From NCBI GenBank assembly GCA_016713525.1, contig JADJOZ010000016.1:124001-188000 (forward strand): a stretch of DNA of 64,000 nucleotides, written 5' to 3'. Source of the stretch: Bacteroidota bacterium. GTDB taxonomy: Bacteria > Bacteroidota > Bacteroidia > AKYH767-A > OLB10. The translations under genes were made by a program, and so were the position numbers. A model generated the notes under the pieces. It saw nothing but the letters and a program-made list of their open reading frames with translations. It was not told where the DNA came from and did no database searches. Shown piece after piece: positions 18,914 to 28,423 of this stretch (positions within the stretch are counted from its first letter, which is position 1; each line of letters begins with the position of its first letter).

Positions 18914-20101
18914 TTACTTAATGATTTCGATTACCTGTCCGGCACCTACTGTTCTACCACCTTCACGGATAGCGAAACGAAGTCCTTTATCCATTGCAAC
19001 AGGAACGATAAGTTTTACAGTGATAGTAACGTTATCACCTGGCATTACCATCTCACGTCCTTCAGGAAGTTCGATTTCACCTGTAACATCGGTTGTTCTC
19101 AAATAGAACTGTGGACGATATTTATTGTGGAATGGAGTGTGACGTCCACCTTCTTCTTTTTTAAGTACATAGATCTCAGCTTTGAAATCTGTGTGCGGAG
19201 TGATTGATCCGGGTTTAGCTACAACCATACCACGACGGATATCGTTCTTCTCAATACCACGAAGCAATAAACCTACGTTATCACCAGCTTCACCTTTGTC
19301 AAGGATCTTACGGAACATTTCAACTCCGGTAACTGTAGATGTAAGTTTTTTCTCCTGCATTCCAAGGATATCAACTGTATCGTTTGAGTTGATAATTCCT
19401 CTTTCAATACGACCGGTTGCAACGGTACCACGACCAGTGATCGAGAATACGTCTTCAACAGGCATAAGGAATGGCTTATCAATATCACGTGGAGGAATTG
19501 GAATGAAAGTATCAACTGCTTCCATCAATTCATTGATTTTTGGAACCCAGTTAGCATCGTTATTCAATCCACCCAAAGCTGATCCACGAATGATTGGAGT
19601 ATTATCACCATCAAACTGATAGAAGCTAAGCAATTCGCGAATTTCCATCTCAACAAGATCAAGAAGTTCTGGATCGTCAACCATATCCACTTTATTCATG
19701 AAAACTACAATCTTTGGAACTCCTACCTGACGTGCAAGAAGGATGTGCTCACGTGTTTGTGGCATTGGTCCGTCAGTTGCAGCAACTACCAGAATAGCAC
19801 CGTCCATTTGTGCAGCACCTGTAACCATGTTTTTTACATAGTCAGCGTGACCTGGACAGTCAACGTGAGCATAGTGACGGTTTCCCGTTTCATACTCTAC
19901 GTGAGAAGTATTAATTGTAATACCTCTTTCTTTCTCCTCAGGAGCGTTGTCGATTGAAGAGAAATCACGTACTTCAGCAAGTCCCTGCGATGCAAGAACT
20001 GAAGTGATAGCAGCAGTGAGGGTAGTTTTACCGTGGTCAACGTGACCAATAGTCCCAATGTTTACGTGGGGTTTGGAACGATCAAATTTTTCTTTTGCCA
20101 T
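18914..20101 (-). CDS. tuf: Elongation factor Tu
   Basis: 395-residue translational GTPase that delivers aminoacyl-tRNA to the ribosome. All G motifs are visible: G1 GHVDHGKTTL (residues about 19-28), G2 region RGITINTSHVEYE, G3 DCPGHADYVKNM, G4 NKVD and G5 GSALGG. Domains 2 and 3 follow, with FRKILDKGEAGDNVGLLLRG and RTVGAGQV at the end. The frame is intact. It is the first protein gene of the operon, after four tRNA genes and before tRNA-Trp. Confidence 0.98.
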   Translation of the reverse strand: MAKEKFDRSKPHVNIGTIGHVDHGKTTLTAAITSVLASQGLAEVRDFSSIDNAPEEKERGITINTSHVEYETGNRHYAHVDCPGHADYVKNMVTGAAQMDGAILVVAATDGPMPQTREHILLARQVGVPKIVVFMNKVDMVDDPELLDLVEMEIRELLSFYQFDGDNTPIIRGSALGGLNNDANWVPKINELMEAVDTFIPIPPRDIDKPFLMPVEDVFSITGRGTVATGRIERGIINSNDTVDILGMQEKKLTSTVTGVEMFRKILDKGEAGDNVGLLLRGIEKNDIRRGMVVAKPGSITPHTDFKAEIYVLKKEEGGRHTPFHNKYRPQFYLRTTDVTGEIELPEGREMVMPGDNVTITVKLIVPVAMDKGLRFAIREGGRTVGAGQVIEIIK

Positions 20102-20363
20102 TTTTTTATGGGTTATTAAGACGTTGTTTTTATTAATTGATTTTTGTTTCCTGTACCTGCGATCCTGCTAATCCACGCCTGAACAACAGACTACACGGCT
20201 TCGACAGGAAATATTACTTTACTATATATATATGCACTTTTACATGCAGCTTTTCTTTTGTTGTCAGGCAGATACAGATTCAATCACTCTTCCGCCCTAT
20301 GCTATTCTTAATAATCAGCCCCATTCCTGAAACCGATAAACCCAACCGGTGGTCGCCGGTTTG

Positions 20364-20436
20364 AGCCAATGACCAGGATCGAACTGGTGACCTCATCCTT
20401 ACCATGGATGTGCTCTACCGACTGAGCTACATTGGC
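20364..20436 (-). tRNA. tRNA-Thr (GGT)
   Basis: Minus-strand cloverleaf of 73 bases: acceptor GCCAATG/CATTGGC, D-arm with AGCTCAGTCGGTAGAGC, anticodon stem CATCC/GGATG around loop ATGGTAA (anticodon GGT), T-arm with AGTTCGATCC. CCA not encoded. Last of the four tRNAs before tuf. Confidence 0.94.
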
Positions 20437-20615
20437 TTGTGAGCTGAAACTGTAACCTTTTAAGGTGACTGCCACACCAGCCCAGTGGTTTATTGTTGAT
20501 TACTCCCGGCGTTACGGTATTTTACTTCTCATCGGTCTTAAAGTCAATAACTTAACAGATATCAACCCTATCTCCTTTTGCAAGCCCTTGTTTGCACAAT
20601 TGCTTCTCTGAATCC

Positions 20616-20691
20616 TGGAGCGGAAGACCGGGCTCGAACCGGCCACCCTCAGCTTGGAAGGCTGATGCTCTACCAAATGAGCTACTTCCGC
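20616..20691 (-). tRNA. tRNA-Gly (TCC)
   Basis: Minus-strand cloverleaf of 76 bases including encoded TCCA: acceptor GCGGAAG/CTTCCGC, D-arm with AGCTCATTTGGTAGAGC, loop CTTCCAA (anticodon TCC), T-arm with GGTTCGAGCC. Its 5' end is copied into the 70-bp tandem repeat that lies directly upstream of it. Confidence 0.94.
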
Positions 20692-20839
20692 TTATATTTT
20701 AAGAACACTTGGAAGTCTGATGTCTTACCATCCCGATAGCAATCGGGAGAGCTACTTCCGCTTATATTTTAAGAACACTTGGAAGTCTGATGTCTTACCA
20801 TCCCGATAGCTATCGGGAGAGCTACTTCCGCTTATATTT
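20681..20839 (-). repeat. 70-bp tandem repeat derived from the tRNA-Gly gene, 2.3 copies
   Basis: Units at 20681-20750 and 20751-20820 differ only at one base (20741 A, 20811 T); a third partial copy runs to 20839. Each unit holds the tRNA-Gly 5' acceptor/D-arm sequence (GAGCTACTTCCGC on the plus strand) and a decayed anticodon-arm sequence (CTTGGAAGTCTGATGTCTTA), with the palindrome TCCCGATAGCAATCGGGA between them. The units cannot fold as tRNA because the T-arm is missing. They are best seen as duplicated tRNA fragments carrying an inserted hairpin. Confidence 0.85.
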
Positions 20840-20867
20840 CTGATCCAATCAACTGACAATCAATTTC

Positions 20868-20879
20868 CCCGATTTCGGG
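20868..20879. repeat. Short palindrome CCCGATTTCGGG
   Basis: CCCGA-TT-TCGGG hairpin in the spacer between tRNA-Tyr and the tRNA-Gly repeats. It is similar in sequence to the CCCGATAGC palindromes just beside it. It has no T run and its role is unknown. Confidence 0.5.
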
Positions 20880-20987
20880 AGTTTTATATCAGTCTTATAT
20901 TATGTATCCGTACGACCCGGAACATGTAATTTTAACCAGTATTATATGTGACCACTCCCTTTTTGATCCCAAGTGAGATACTTTAAG

Positions 20988-21073
20988 TGGTGGGGAGAGA
21001 AGGATTCGAACCTTCGAAGTCGTAAGACAACAGATTTACAGTCTGTCCCATTTGGCCACTCTGGTACCTCCCC
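20988..21073 (-). tRNA. tRNA-Tyr (GTA)
   Basis: Minus-strand class II tRNA of 86 bases including encoded ACCA: acceptor GGGGAGG/TCTCCCC, anticodon stem ACAGA/TCTGT around loop CTGTAAA (anticodon GTA), a long variable arm, and T-arm with GGTTCGAATCC. Confidence 0.95.
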
Positions 21074-21103
21074 ATGCAAAAAATTTCAACATCTAAAGAA
21101 CTG

Positions 21104-21177
21104 AGCCGATGGAGGGATTCGAACCCCCGACCCACTGATTACAAATCAGTAGCTCTGGCCAACTGAGCTACATCGGC
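21104..21177 (-). tRNA. tRNA-Thr (TGT)
   Basis: Minus-strand cloverleaf of 74 bases: acceptor GCCGATG/CATCGGC, D-arm with AGCTCAGTTGGCCAGAGC, anticodon stem ACTGA/TCAGT around loop TTTGTAA (anticodon TGT), T-arm with GGTTCGAATCC. It is the first gene of the operon, about 50 bases after the promoter. Confidence 0.95.
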
Positions 21178-21229
21178 ATTATTAATTAATTATATAGACA
21201 CTCAAAGAACACCCCAAAATTTGGGATTG

Positions 21230-21260
21230 CAAATGTATGAAACATATTTTGATATACAAA
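21230..21260 (-). promoter_or_regulatory. Bacteroidota-type promoter of the tRNA-tuf-rpoBC operon
   Basis: On the minus strand TTTG (21257-21260), 19 bases, then TACATTTG (21230-21237): an exact fit to the -33 TTTG / -7 TAnnTTTG promoter used by the primary sigma factor of Bacteroidota. It lies about 50 bases before tRNA-Thr. Confidence 0.8.
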
Positions 21261-21408
21261 CAGTTGCTGAAAAAATTTATAATGGATTATTTCAACACCC
21301 GAAAAGTTATCAACTTCTTAAAAATATGACACAAATTGACTTTAAAGCTAACTTTCCATGCAGTTTAAGTGAAAATTAAATCGTCTATAAATCAAGTAAC
21401 TAACAAAC

Positions 21409-21440
21409 TTTTGAAATTTGTCAAATATGTTTTACATTTG
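21409..21440 (+). promoter_or_regulatory. Bacteroidota-type promoter of the tail-fibre-like gene
   Basis: TTTTG ending at 21413, 19 bases, then TACATTTG (21433-21440). Transcription would start about 27 bases before the ATG at 21474. It points away from the tRNA-tuf promoter. Confidence 0.7.
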
Positions 21441-21473
21441 TTACTAATAGTATATTTAAAGAACTTCCGAATC

Positions 21474-22547
21474 ATGTTCAATTCAAACCTAAAATGCCTG
21501 ATATCAATCAATTTGATCCTGGCAACATTCGTATTTGCCTCACCGGTTTCGGCACAAAACGTAGGAATCGGAACCGCCACACCTGCAGAAAAACTCCATG
21601 TTATCGGAAATGTCAGGGTTTCTACACTAGCTGGATTAGGAAACCGCATTGTTTTCGCAGACCCTCTTGGAACATTAGTTGCCGGCTCCGGATTAACCTC
21701 CCCGGCCTGGTTAACTACCGGTAATACCGGTTTGGTTGGAGGTAACACAACCACTCCCGGCACCAATTTTCTTGGGACAACCGATGCTCAAAACATTTGC
21801 TTCAGAACAAATAATATTGAACGTGGCCGCTTTAGTGCTCTAGGCGAATTCTTCGTAGGTGCCTTGAATACAGTTATTGCAGGTGACCTTATGAATTCAG
21901 TAGGTAATGCCACATTCCCCTGGGCTATAAATGGTTATGTACCGGCAGGTGCAAATGGAGGAGGTGTTTATGGACAAGTACAAGGAGGTAATGGTACCAT
22001 TTTCGCCTCCGTTCAGGGAGAATATGGTGGCACAAATGCAAGTGGCGCCGGCGTAAGAGGTCTCGCAATAAACCCTGCTTCAATAGGAGTGCAGGGTACC
22101 GAAGCTACATTACTTGGCTGGGCAGGATTGTTTAATGGGGATGTCGGAGCTGTCTTACCGGGTGGATTCTTTACCGTTTCGGATATGCGACTGAAAACCA
22201 ATATTACTCCAATTGAAGGTGCCCTCGATAAAGTGAACAAACTGAAATCGTATTCGTATGATGCTAATGTTGCCGGATATCCCAAGTATATTAACTCTTC
22301 CCGCCGTACTATTGGGTTCCTTGCTCAGGAAGTTGAGCTGATTATTCCGGAAGCTGTGACTGAAAAACGAATTCCTTCATTGAATGTCGGACGTACAGAC
22401 ACCGATAAGGTTCATGAATCTATGTTGGTAAAAGCTGTAAGTTATGATGCAATTATTCCGGTCCTCGTTGAGGCAATTAAAGAACAACAAATAATAATAG
22501 AAAATCTAAATAAGCGAATAAATTCGCTTGAGAAATCTTCAAAATAA
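21474..22547 (+). CDS. Secreted tail-fibre-like protein with C-terminal S74 (endosialidase-type) chaperone domain
   Basis: The ATG at 21474 is chosen because it gives a clean signal peptide (FNSNLKCLISINLILATF, then FASPVSAQ) and fits the promoter; the frame is open further upstream without meaning. The mature part begins NVGIGTATPAEKLHVIGN, a module common in Bacteroidota surface proteins with trimeric phage-fibre-like shafts, and has Gly/Ala-rich beta repeats. The last 130 residues are an intramolecular chaperone of autoproteolysis (Peptidase S74) with the hallmark SDMRLKTNITPI and VNKLKSYSYD. Such domains drive trimerisation and then cut themselves off. It has no T9SS sorting domain. Its N-terminal half is closely similar to the next gene, indicating a tandem duplication. 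Confidence 0.82.
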   Translation: MFNSNLKCLISINLILATFVFASPVSAQNVGIGTATPAEKLHVIGNVRVSTLAGLGNRIVFADPLGTLVAGSGLTSPAWLTTGNTGLVGGNTTTPGTNFLGTTDAQNICFRTNNIERGRFSALGEFFVGALNTVIAGDLMNSVGNATFPWAINGYVPAGANGGGVYGQVQGGNGTIFASVQGEYGGTNASGAGVRGLAINPASIGVQGTEATLLGWAGLFNGDVGAVLPGGFFTVSDMRLKTNITPIEGALDKVNKLKSYSYDANVAGYPKYINSSRRTIGFLAQEVELIIPEAVTEKRIPSLNVGRTDTDKVHESMLVKAVSYDAIIPVLVEAIKEQQIIIENLNKRINSLEKSSK

Positions 22548-22555
22548 TTCTTCAA

Positions 22556-24187
22556 ATGAGAAAATTTTTAATTCTTAAAAGTCTTTGTCTGACTTCATTT
22601 CTAACGATCCCTTTTGCAGCAATTTCGCAAAATGTAGGAATTGGCACCGCTACTCCGCTCGAAAAACTGCATGTGATTGGTAATATCCGATCTTCAACTC
22701 TTGCCGGAGTCGGTAACAGAATTGTTTTAGCAGACCCAAATGGAACCCTTATAACTGCCACCGGAGCAGGATCTCCTGCCTGGATGACTACGGGGAATTC
22801 GCTGACTAACATTACAACCAATTTCCTTGGGACCACAGATCTCATGGCTTTAGGTATCAGAACCAATAACCTGGAAAGAATGCGGATTCTTGCTAATGGT
22901 CAGGTTTCCGTTAATAACATAGCCCCTTTCGCAACTTCCCAATTTTCTTCTTATTCAACATTAACTTTCGATGCTGTAGTTGGTGCCGCCACCGGTACCG
23001 GCGATGGCGTATATGGTCAAAATACGAGTACCGGCGCAACACCCGGCTCGGGAGTTACCGGAATCTCTACTTCATCTACTGGCTTCGGAGTATTTGCATA
23101 TAATACCAATGCTGCTGGAACTGGAATAATAGCAGCAGGCAATAATGTCCCTGCAGGTTATGCGGCTGCCGGTTCCGGGGGTGCTTTCACCGGCACACGG
23201 ATTGGTATTTATTCCGTTTCTAATAACATTAATGCAGCACTTTCAAGTTCAGGTGTTATGGGTCGCGATGCTGGCGGAACATTCACTATGCTGAATGGTG
23301 GAGCAGGTGTTACAGGATCGGCCGCCAATTCTGGCGTGGGTATATTTGCTTATAATACAGGAACAACCAATTTTAGTCACGGACTATACTCTTTGATTTC
23401 TTCTCAAACGGCAGTACCCGTACTGGGAGTAGGTGGTATTTCAGGTGTGCAGGGACAAACTACAGTAGCAACCGGAACTGGTACCAGCGGATTTGGTGGC
23501 GCAAATGGTGATGGAATTTATGGAACAGCAACGGGTAATCTTGGTTATGGAATAAATGGCTTTGTAACTAACGGGGTCTCTGCTATTGGGGTATATGGAT
23601 ATGCTGATCCAGGAGTTGGAACCCGCTATGGAGGTTTCTTCGACAATGACCTTGGAACAACAGGAGTTAAAACTTTCCTCATCGATCACCCGCTCGACCC
23701 TCAAAATAAATTACTCAAGCATTTTTCTATGGAATCACCTGAAGTGCTTAACGTGTACAGAGGAAATGTTGTACTCAACAGTGCCGGTGAAGGAAATGTA
23801 ACTTTACCTGACTATTTTGAAGCTGTAAATAATTCCAACTATAGTTACCAGCTTACCCCTATTGGAAATGCTGCTCCTGTTTTTATTAAATCAGAAATTA
23901 CCAACAAACAATTTGTTGTTGCAGGTGGTAATCCCGGACAAAAAATTTCATGGGTGGTTTATACAGAAAGAAATGACCTTTACATGCAACAAAATCCCGA
24001 TGAACGGGAAGCAGTTATCAATAAGACAAATGATTCTATAGGAAAGTATATGTCACCTCAATTATATGGACAACCTGCTGAGATGGGTATTCACTACAAA
24101 GACAAAACCTCCCTTAAGGCAACTACAGCCAAAACCAAAGAAGTCACCGGAGAAACAACCGAGAAATCGATTGAAGTAAAACAATAG
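22556..24187 (+). CDS. Secreted tail-fibre-like repeat protein, paralog of upstream gene without chaperone domain
   Basis: 543 residues with a signal peptide (FLILKSLCLTSFLTIPFAAI) and the same mature start as its neighbour (NVGIGTATPLEKLHVIGN, then GNRIVLADPNGTL). The middle (residues about 120-370) is a long Gly/Thr/Ala-rich shaft of short repeats such as GDGVYGQNTSTGATPGSGVT and GDGIYGTATGN. In place of the S74 chaperone there is a C-terminal domain of about 150 residues (VLNVYRGNVVLNSAGEGNV, SWVVYTERNDLYMQQ) often seen in other Bacteroidota proteins but of unknown function. It starts 8 bases after the upstream stop, so both are probably on one transcript. Confidence 0.78.
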   Translation: MRKFLILKSLCLTSFLTIPFAAISQNVGIGTATPLEKLHVIGNIRSSTLAGVGNRIVLADPNGTLITATGAGSPAWMTTGNSLTNITTNFLGTTDLMALGIRTNNLERMRILANGQVSVNNIAPFATSQFSSYSTLTFDAVVGAATGTGDGVYGQNTSTGATPGSGVTGISTSSTGFGVFAYNTNAAGTGIIAAGNNVPAGYAAAGSGGAFTGTRIGIYSVSNNINAALSSSGVMGRDAGGTFTMLNGGAGVTGSAANSGVGIFAYNTGTTNFSHGLYSLISSQTAVPVLGVGGISGVQGQTTVATGTGTSGFGGANGDGIYGTATGNLGYGINGFVTNGVSAIGVYGYADPGVGTRYGGFFDNDLGTTGVKTFLIDHPLDPQNKLLKHFSMESPEVLNVYRGNVVLNSAGEGNVTLPDYFEAVNNSNYSYQLTPIGNAAPVFIKSEITNKQFVVAGGNPGQKISWVVYTERNDLYMQQNPDEREAVINKTNDSIGKYMSPQLYGQPAEMGIHYKDKTSLKATTAKTKEVTGETTEKSIEVKQ

Positions 24188-24223
24188 TTGAAACAAATGT
24201 TACACACTTAATTTAAATTTACC

Positions 24224-27200
24224 ATGCAACTGTTTCACATAAAAATATTACGAAAATTATTTTTGATTATAACTTTTTCTTTGATCACTTTTTCTGCATT
24301 CAGTCAATGTATGACTTATGTTGTACCGATGCAGGAAAAAGTAAATGGGTCTTCTGCCATTATTGAAGGAAAAGTAATTGCCAGACAAAGTTTCTGGAAT
24401 GCAAACTCAAGCTTTATATACACCAGTAATATTATTGAAGTATATAAGGTTTTTAAGGGTTCGGTCTCTACAAACCAAATTGAAATAATTACTGAAGGTG
24501 GAATTGTCGGCAATCAAATGATTAAAGTTGAGCCTGCACTTGAATTAGAGATTAATGAAACAGGAGTTTTCTTTTTAATTGCGACTTCTAATCTGAATCC
24601 TGCTTCTCCATTATTACCTTCAAATCAATTTGAAGGTTTTGCTGCAAACCAATCACTCATTAAGTATGATCTGAAAGACGGTTCTGCTGTGGATGGATTA
24701 CTCAACTACTCAAACATTGCTACACAAGTATATCAGCCAGTTATTCAAATGACAGGCCAAAATTATACTGAAATTATTCAGGCTAATTTTATACAAACTT
24801 CAAATTCTGGTCCCGGTGGAATCCTGTGCCACTGGTTTTTCCAACTATTACTACCATCCTCCCTTCTCCATCAACTGCAGGAACCTTTTCATTGGTTACA
24901 ATTTCCGGTAATAATTTTGGTGCTGGCCCCTATGGTGGAACACGAGCACTTGAATTCAGGGATGCCAACAATGGTGGTGCGGGATTTATTCCTACACCGG
25001 CAAATCATATCATTTCCTGGACCAACACTTCTATCCAGGCATGGATTCCTACTCAGGCCGGTAGCGGAAACATCAGAGTTACCAATGATTTAAATGAAGC
25101 TACTATTTCAGGAGCAACTATTACCATCAATTACAATGAAACGAATGTAAATTCAGGTGGGGTTTATTACCAACCTGATTTGGTAAACGATAATGGTACG
25201 AGTGGGTATACCTGGCAATACAATAATGTTTTCAATGCAAATGCCGCTGCTGTTGCTTCATTCGAACGAGCATTGCAAACATGGCGTTGCGGAACATTTG
25301 TAAATTTCAATAAAGCGGGCACAACAGCTACTGCTTGTCAGGCACTTGATGGAGCTAATATTGTTACATTCGATGGATCCTGTGCACTACCTGCAGGTGT
25401 TCTTGGAGTATCATACAGCTATTACAGTGCATGTGCCGCTGGTGTGTGGTATGTGACTGAAAACGATCTGAAATTTCGTACCAATGGAACCGGAGGAATC
25501 AACTGGAACTATGGCCCTGCCCCTACTGCAGGTGGATTGTTCGATTTTGAATCTGTTGCTTTGCATGAATTAGGACATAGCCATCAGCTAGGTCATACAA
25601 TTACACCTGTTACTGTAATGAATTATGCAGTTGGTCCCAACACCGATCGCAGAACGCTTACACCTATCAGTGAAACTGCTGGTGGTAATGATATTATGAC
25701 ACGTAGCATCGTGAATAATGCATGCGGTCCATCTGCTATGGTTGCATTGAATGTTTCCAATTGCTCCATTGCTGCTCCCGTTGCTAACTTCTCAGGAACA
25801 CCAACATCTGGCTGTAATTCGGTAACGGTTACATTCACTGATCTTAGTATTGGTTCACCCACGACATGGACCTGGGCATTCCCGGGCGGTGCCCCTGCTG
25901 CATTTGTGGGACAAAATCCTCCCCCTGTTACATATGCTATTCCCGGTAACTATACCGTTACACTCACAGTAACTAACGCCTCTGGAACCGATGCCGAAAC
26001 AAAAACGAATTACATAGTTGTAAATAATTGTCCTCCTCCGGTTGCTGACTTCTCTGCATCACCGCTTTCAGTTTGTGCAGGACAACCCGTGTTCTTCAAT
26101 GATCTTTCAACCAACTCCCCAACGTCATGGACGTGGACCTTCCCGGGTGGAGCACCAGCATCTTCGGCATTGCAAAATCCTTCAGTCACTTATGCCGCTG
26201 CCGGAAGTTATGCCGTTACATTAACTGCGACCAATGCATATGGTGGAAATACCATCACCAAAACGGCCTACATCACTGTAGTAAACTGTCCGCTTCCACC
26301 CGTTGCAAATTTCAGTGCTACTCCTACTTCGCTTTGTGCTGGTGGTACAGTGAATTTTACCGACCTGAGTTCGAACAGTCCAAATTCATGGCAATGGTTT
26401 TTCCCAGGCGGAACTCCCGCAACTTCCATTTTACAAAACCCTGCAGTTGTATATGCAACTTCCGGAACCTATCCGGTAACTTTAATAGTTACTAATATAA
26501 GTGGCACCAACACCTTAACAATTCCTGGTTATATCACTGTAAATGTCTGCTCTGCTCCTGTAGCGAACTTTGCCGGCTGGCCAACAACAGTATGTGCAGG
26601 CTCTCCGGTAACTTATGCAGATCTTTCTACAAACACGCCAACCAGTTGGATATGGTCTTTCCCTGGCGGTACTCCCGCACTTTCTGCAGCACAAAACCCT
26701 GTCATAAATTATAATGTGGCAGGTAATTACAATGTTACTCTTCAGGCAACGAACGGATTTGGAAATAATACGATGACCAAAAATTTATACATTTCAGTTG
26801 TAGCTTGTCCTGCTTTTGGATCAGGTTTAATTGTCAATGACGGTTCACTGATTCAGGTTGAAACAGGTGCATTAGTTACTATTCAGGGAGGATTTGTCAA
26901 CCGGGATAATGGAGCCAATATTGGAAGAATTGATAATTGGGGCGATATTAATTTATCTGGAGACTGGACCAATAACTCAGGTGGAAATGCATTTATAAAT
27001 TCCAGCCCGGGTACAACTGATTTTAATGGTGCTGCGCAAAGTATTTTAGGTTCAACAACAACGAATTTCTATAATTTAACCTTGTCGGGAAGCGGAGTTA
27101 AAACCCTTGGTGTAAACACGGTTACTCAAGGTGTATTAAATCTGAATGATCGGGAACTTGCTACCGGTGCATACTGGATGCATGTAACAAATCCATCGAA

Positions 27201-28303
27201 TACAGCAATCATGCGTAGTGGTGTGCTAAATTCTACCCCTGTTCAGGGATTCGTGAGCAGCACGGGAGTTGGCAGATTAAGATGGAATACCAATTCAACA
27301 AATACATACATCTTTCCTGTAGGCTCAAGCATAAATGGTGGAAGGTTCAGACCGGTTGCTCTGCGTCCTTCAAATGCTTCAGCTAATACCTATGCTATCA
27401 GATTCGTCAACAACCCAACACTGGATGGATTTGATGTGTTACTCAAAGATCCTAACCTTGGTGCTATAAATCCATTATGGTATCAGAAAATCAATAGTAT
27501 CAGCGGATCAACGAATCCTGATATATCGCTTTACTTCGATAATGTTCAGGATGGAATTGCTCCACTCCCTAACTTACTCATGGCACAATGGGCTTATAAT
27601 GCTCCTCCCGTTCAATGGAGATCTATATCAGGCGTTGCAATTGCAGGGGCAGCTTCACCAGTCTTGTCAAGCGTAACAAAATCGGCATGGATAAGTTTCA
27701 ACACTGAAAATTTTGATCTGGCACCTCAGTCAATTCCACTTCCTGTTGAACTGATTAGTTTTACAGGTAAGTGTGATTCGAAATCAATATCTCTGGAATG
27801 GGTTACAGCATCTGAATTAAACAACGATTTCTTTGTTCTGGAAAAAAGTTTTGACGGAATTAACTTCTCGGAAGTAACACGAATCAAAGGTGCCGGAACA
27901 GTTAGTACCACAACTGCATATAAATTCCATGACCATGATCTGAAAGATGAATCACGTTGGTATTACAGATTAAAACAATTTGATTTCAATGGCGAAAGTG
28001 CTGAATCAAAAAATAATATCTATTAATTGTAATGAATCAGGTAAAAATGATGTCAGTATTAATCTGTATCCGAATCCTGTTCATGATGCTTTAAATCTTG
28101 TTATTAATCAGGATTTCTCAGGTAAAGCAGTAGTCACAATTGTAAATGTACTCGGGCAGACTGTATTCAGCCGGGAGTATCCGGTGGCAGCAGGAATACA
28201 ACAAATTGAGCTCAACATTAATTACCTGGCTCCTGCCTTGTATCATATCGTAATTGAAAGTGGAAATTATAAAAAGACAGAAAAAATCATCCGTCAGGAT
28301 TAA
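24224..28303 (+). CDS. Secreted metzincin-like metalloprotease with IPT and four PKD domains and T9SS sorting domain (frame broken twice)
   Basis: About 1360 residues when joined. Signal peptide (LFLIITFSLITFSAFSQ), then a 190-residue N-terminal domain. A lost base near 24821 (ATCCTGTGCC should read through as GGIPVPLVFP) moves the frame; an IPT/TIG-like domain follows (LVTISGNNFGAG), then a catalytic domain with the zinc motif HELGHSHQLGH (25564-25596) and a Met-turn-like VMNY, the HExxHxxGxxH pattern of metzincins. Four PKD domains follow (25,780-26,800), each with a TWTFPGGAPA-type core. After a beta-rich region and a VELISFTGKCDSKSISLEW domain, one extra A in the run 28008-28013 moves the frame again before the sorting domain (NLYPNPVHDALNL to KKTEKIIRQD). 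It is predicted to be exported by T9SS and anchored or released at the cell surface. Confidence 0.85.
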
Positions 28304-28326
28304 TTCCAATTATTAAAATACACCAG

Positions 28327-28352
28327 GCCACTCCTAAAAGAGTGGCTTTTTT
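28327..28352 (+). terminator. Rho-independent terminator after the metalloprotease gene
   Basis: Stem GCCACTC / GAGTGGC with loop CTAAAA, followed by TTTTTTATT, 24 bases after the stop codon. Confidence 0.9.
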
Positions 28353-28423
28353 ATTGTGTTTACATTTTAAACTTTTAGCTGTATGTGTAATCCAATGCCT
28401 TCTCATATCACTACAACTCAACC

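Noticed and set aside
20681..20839. CRISPR-like array
   Set aside because: Units are direct head-to-tail copies with no variable spacers; they derive from a tRNA gene.
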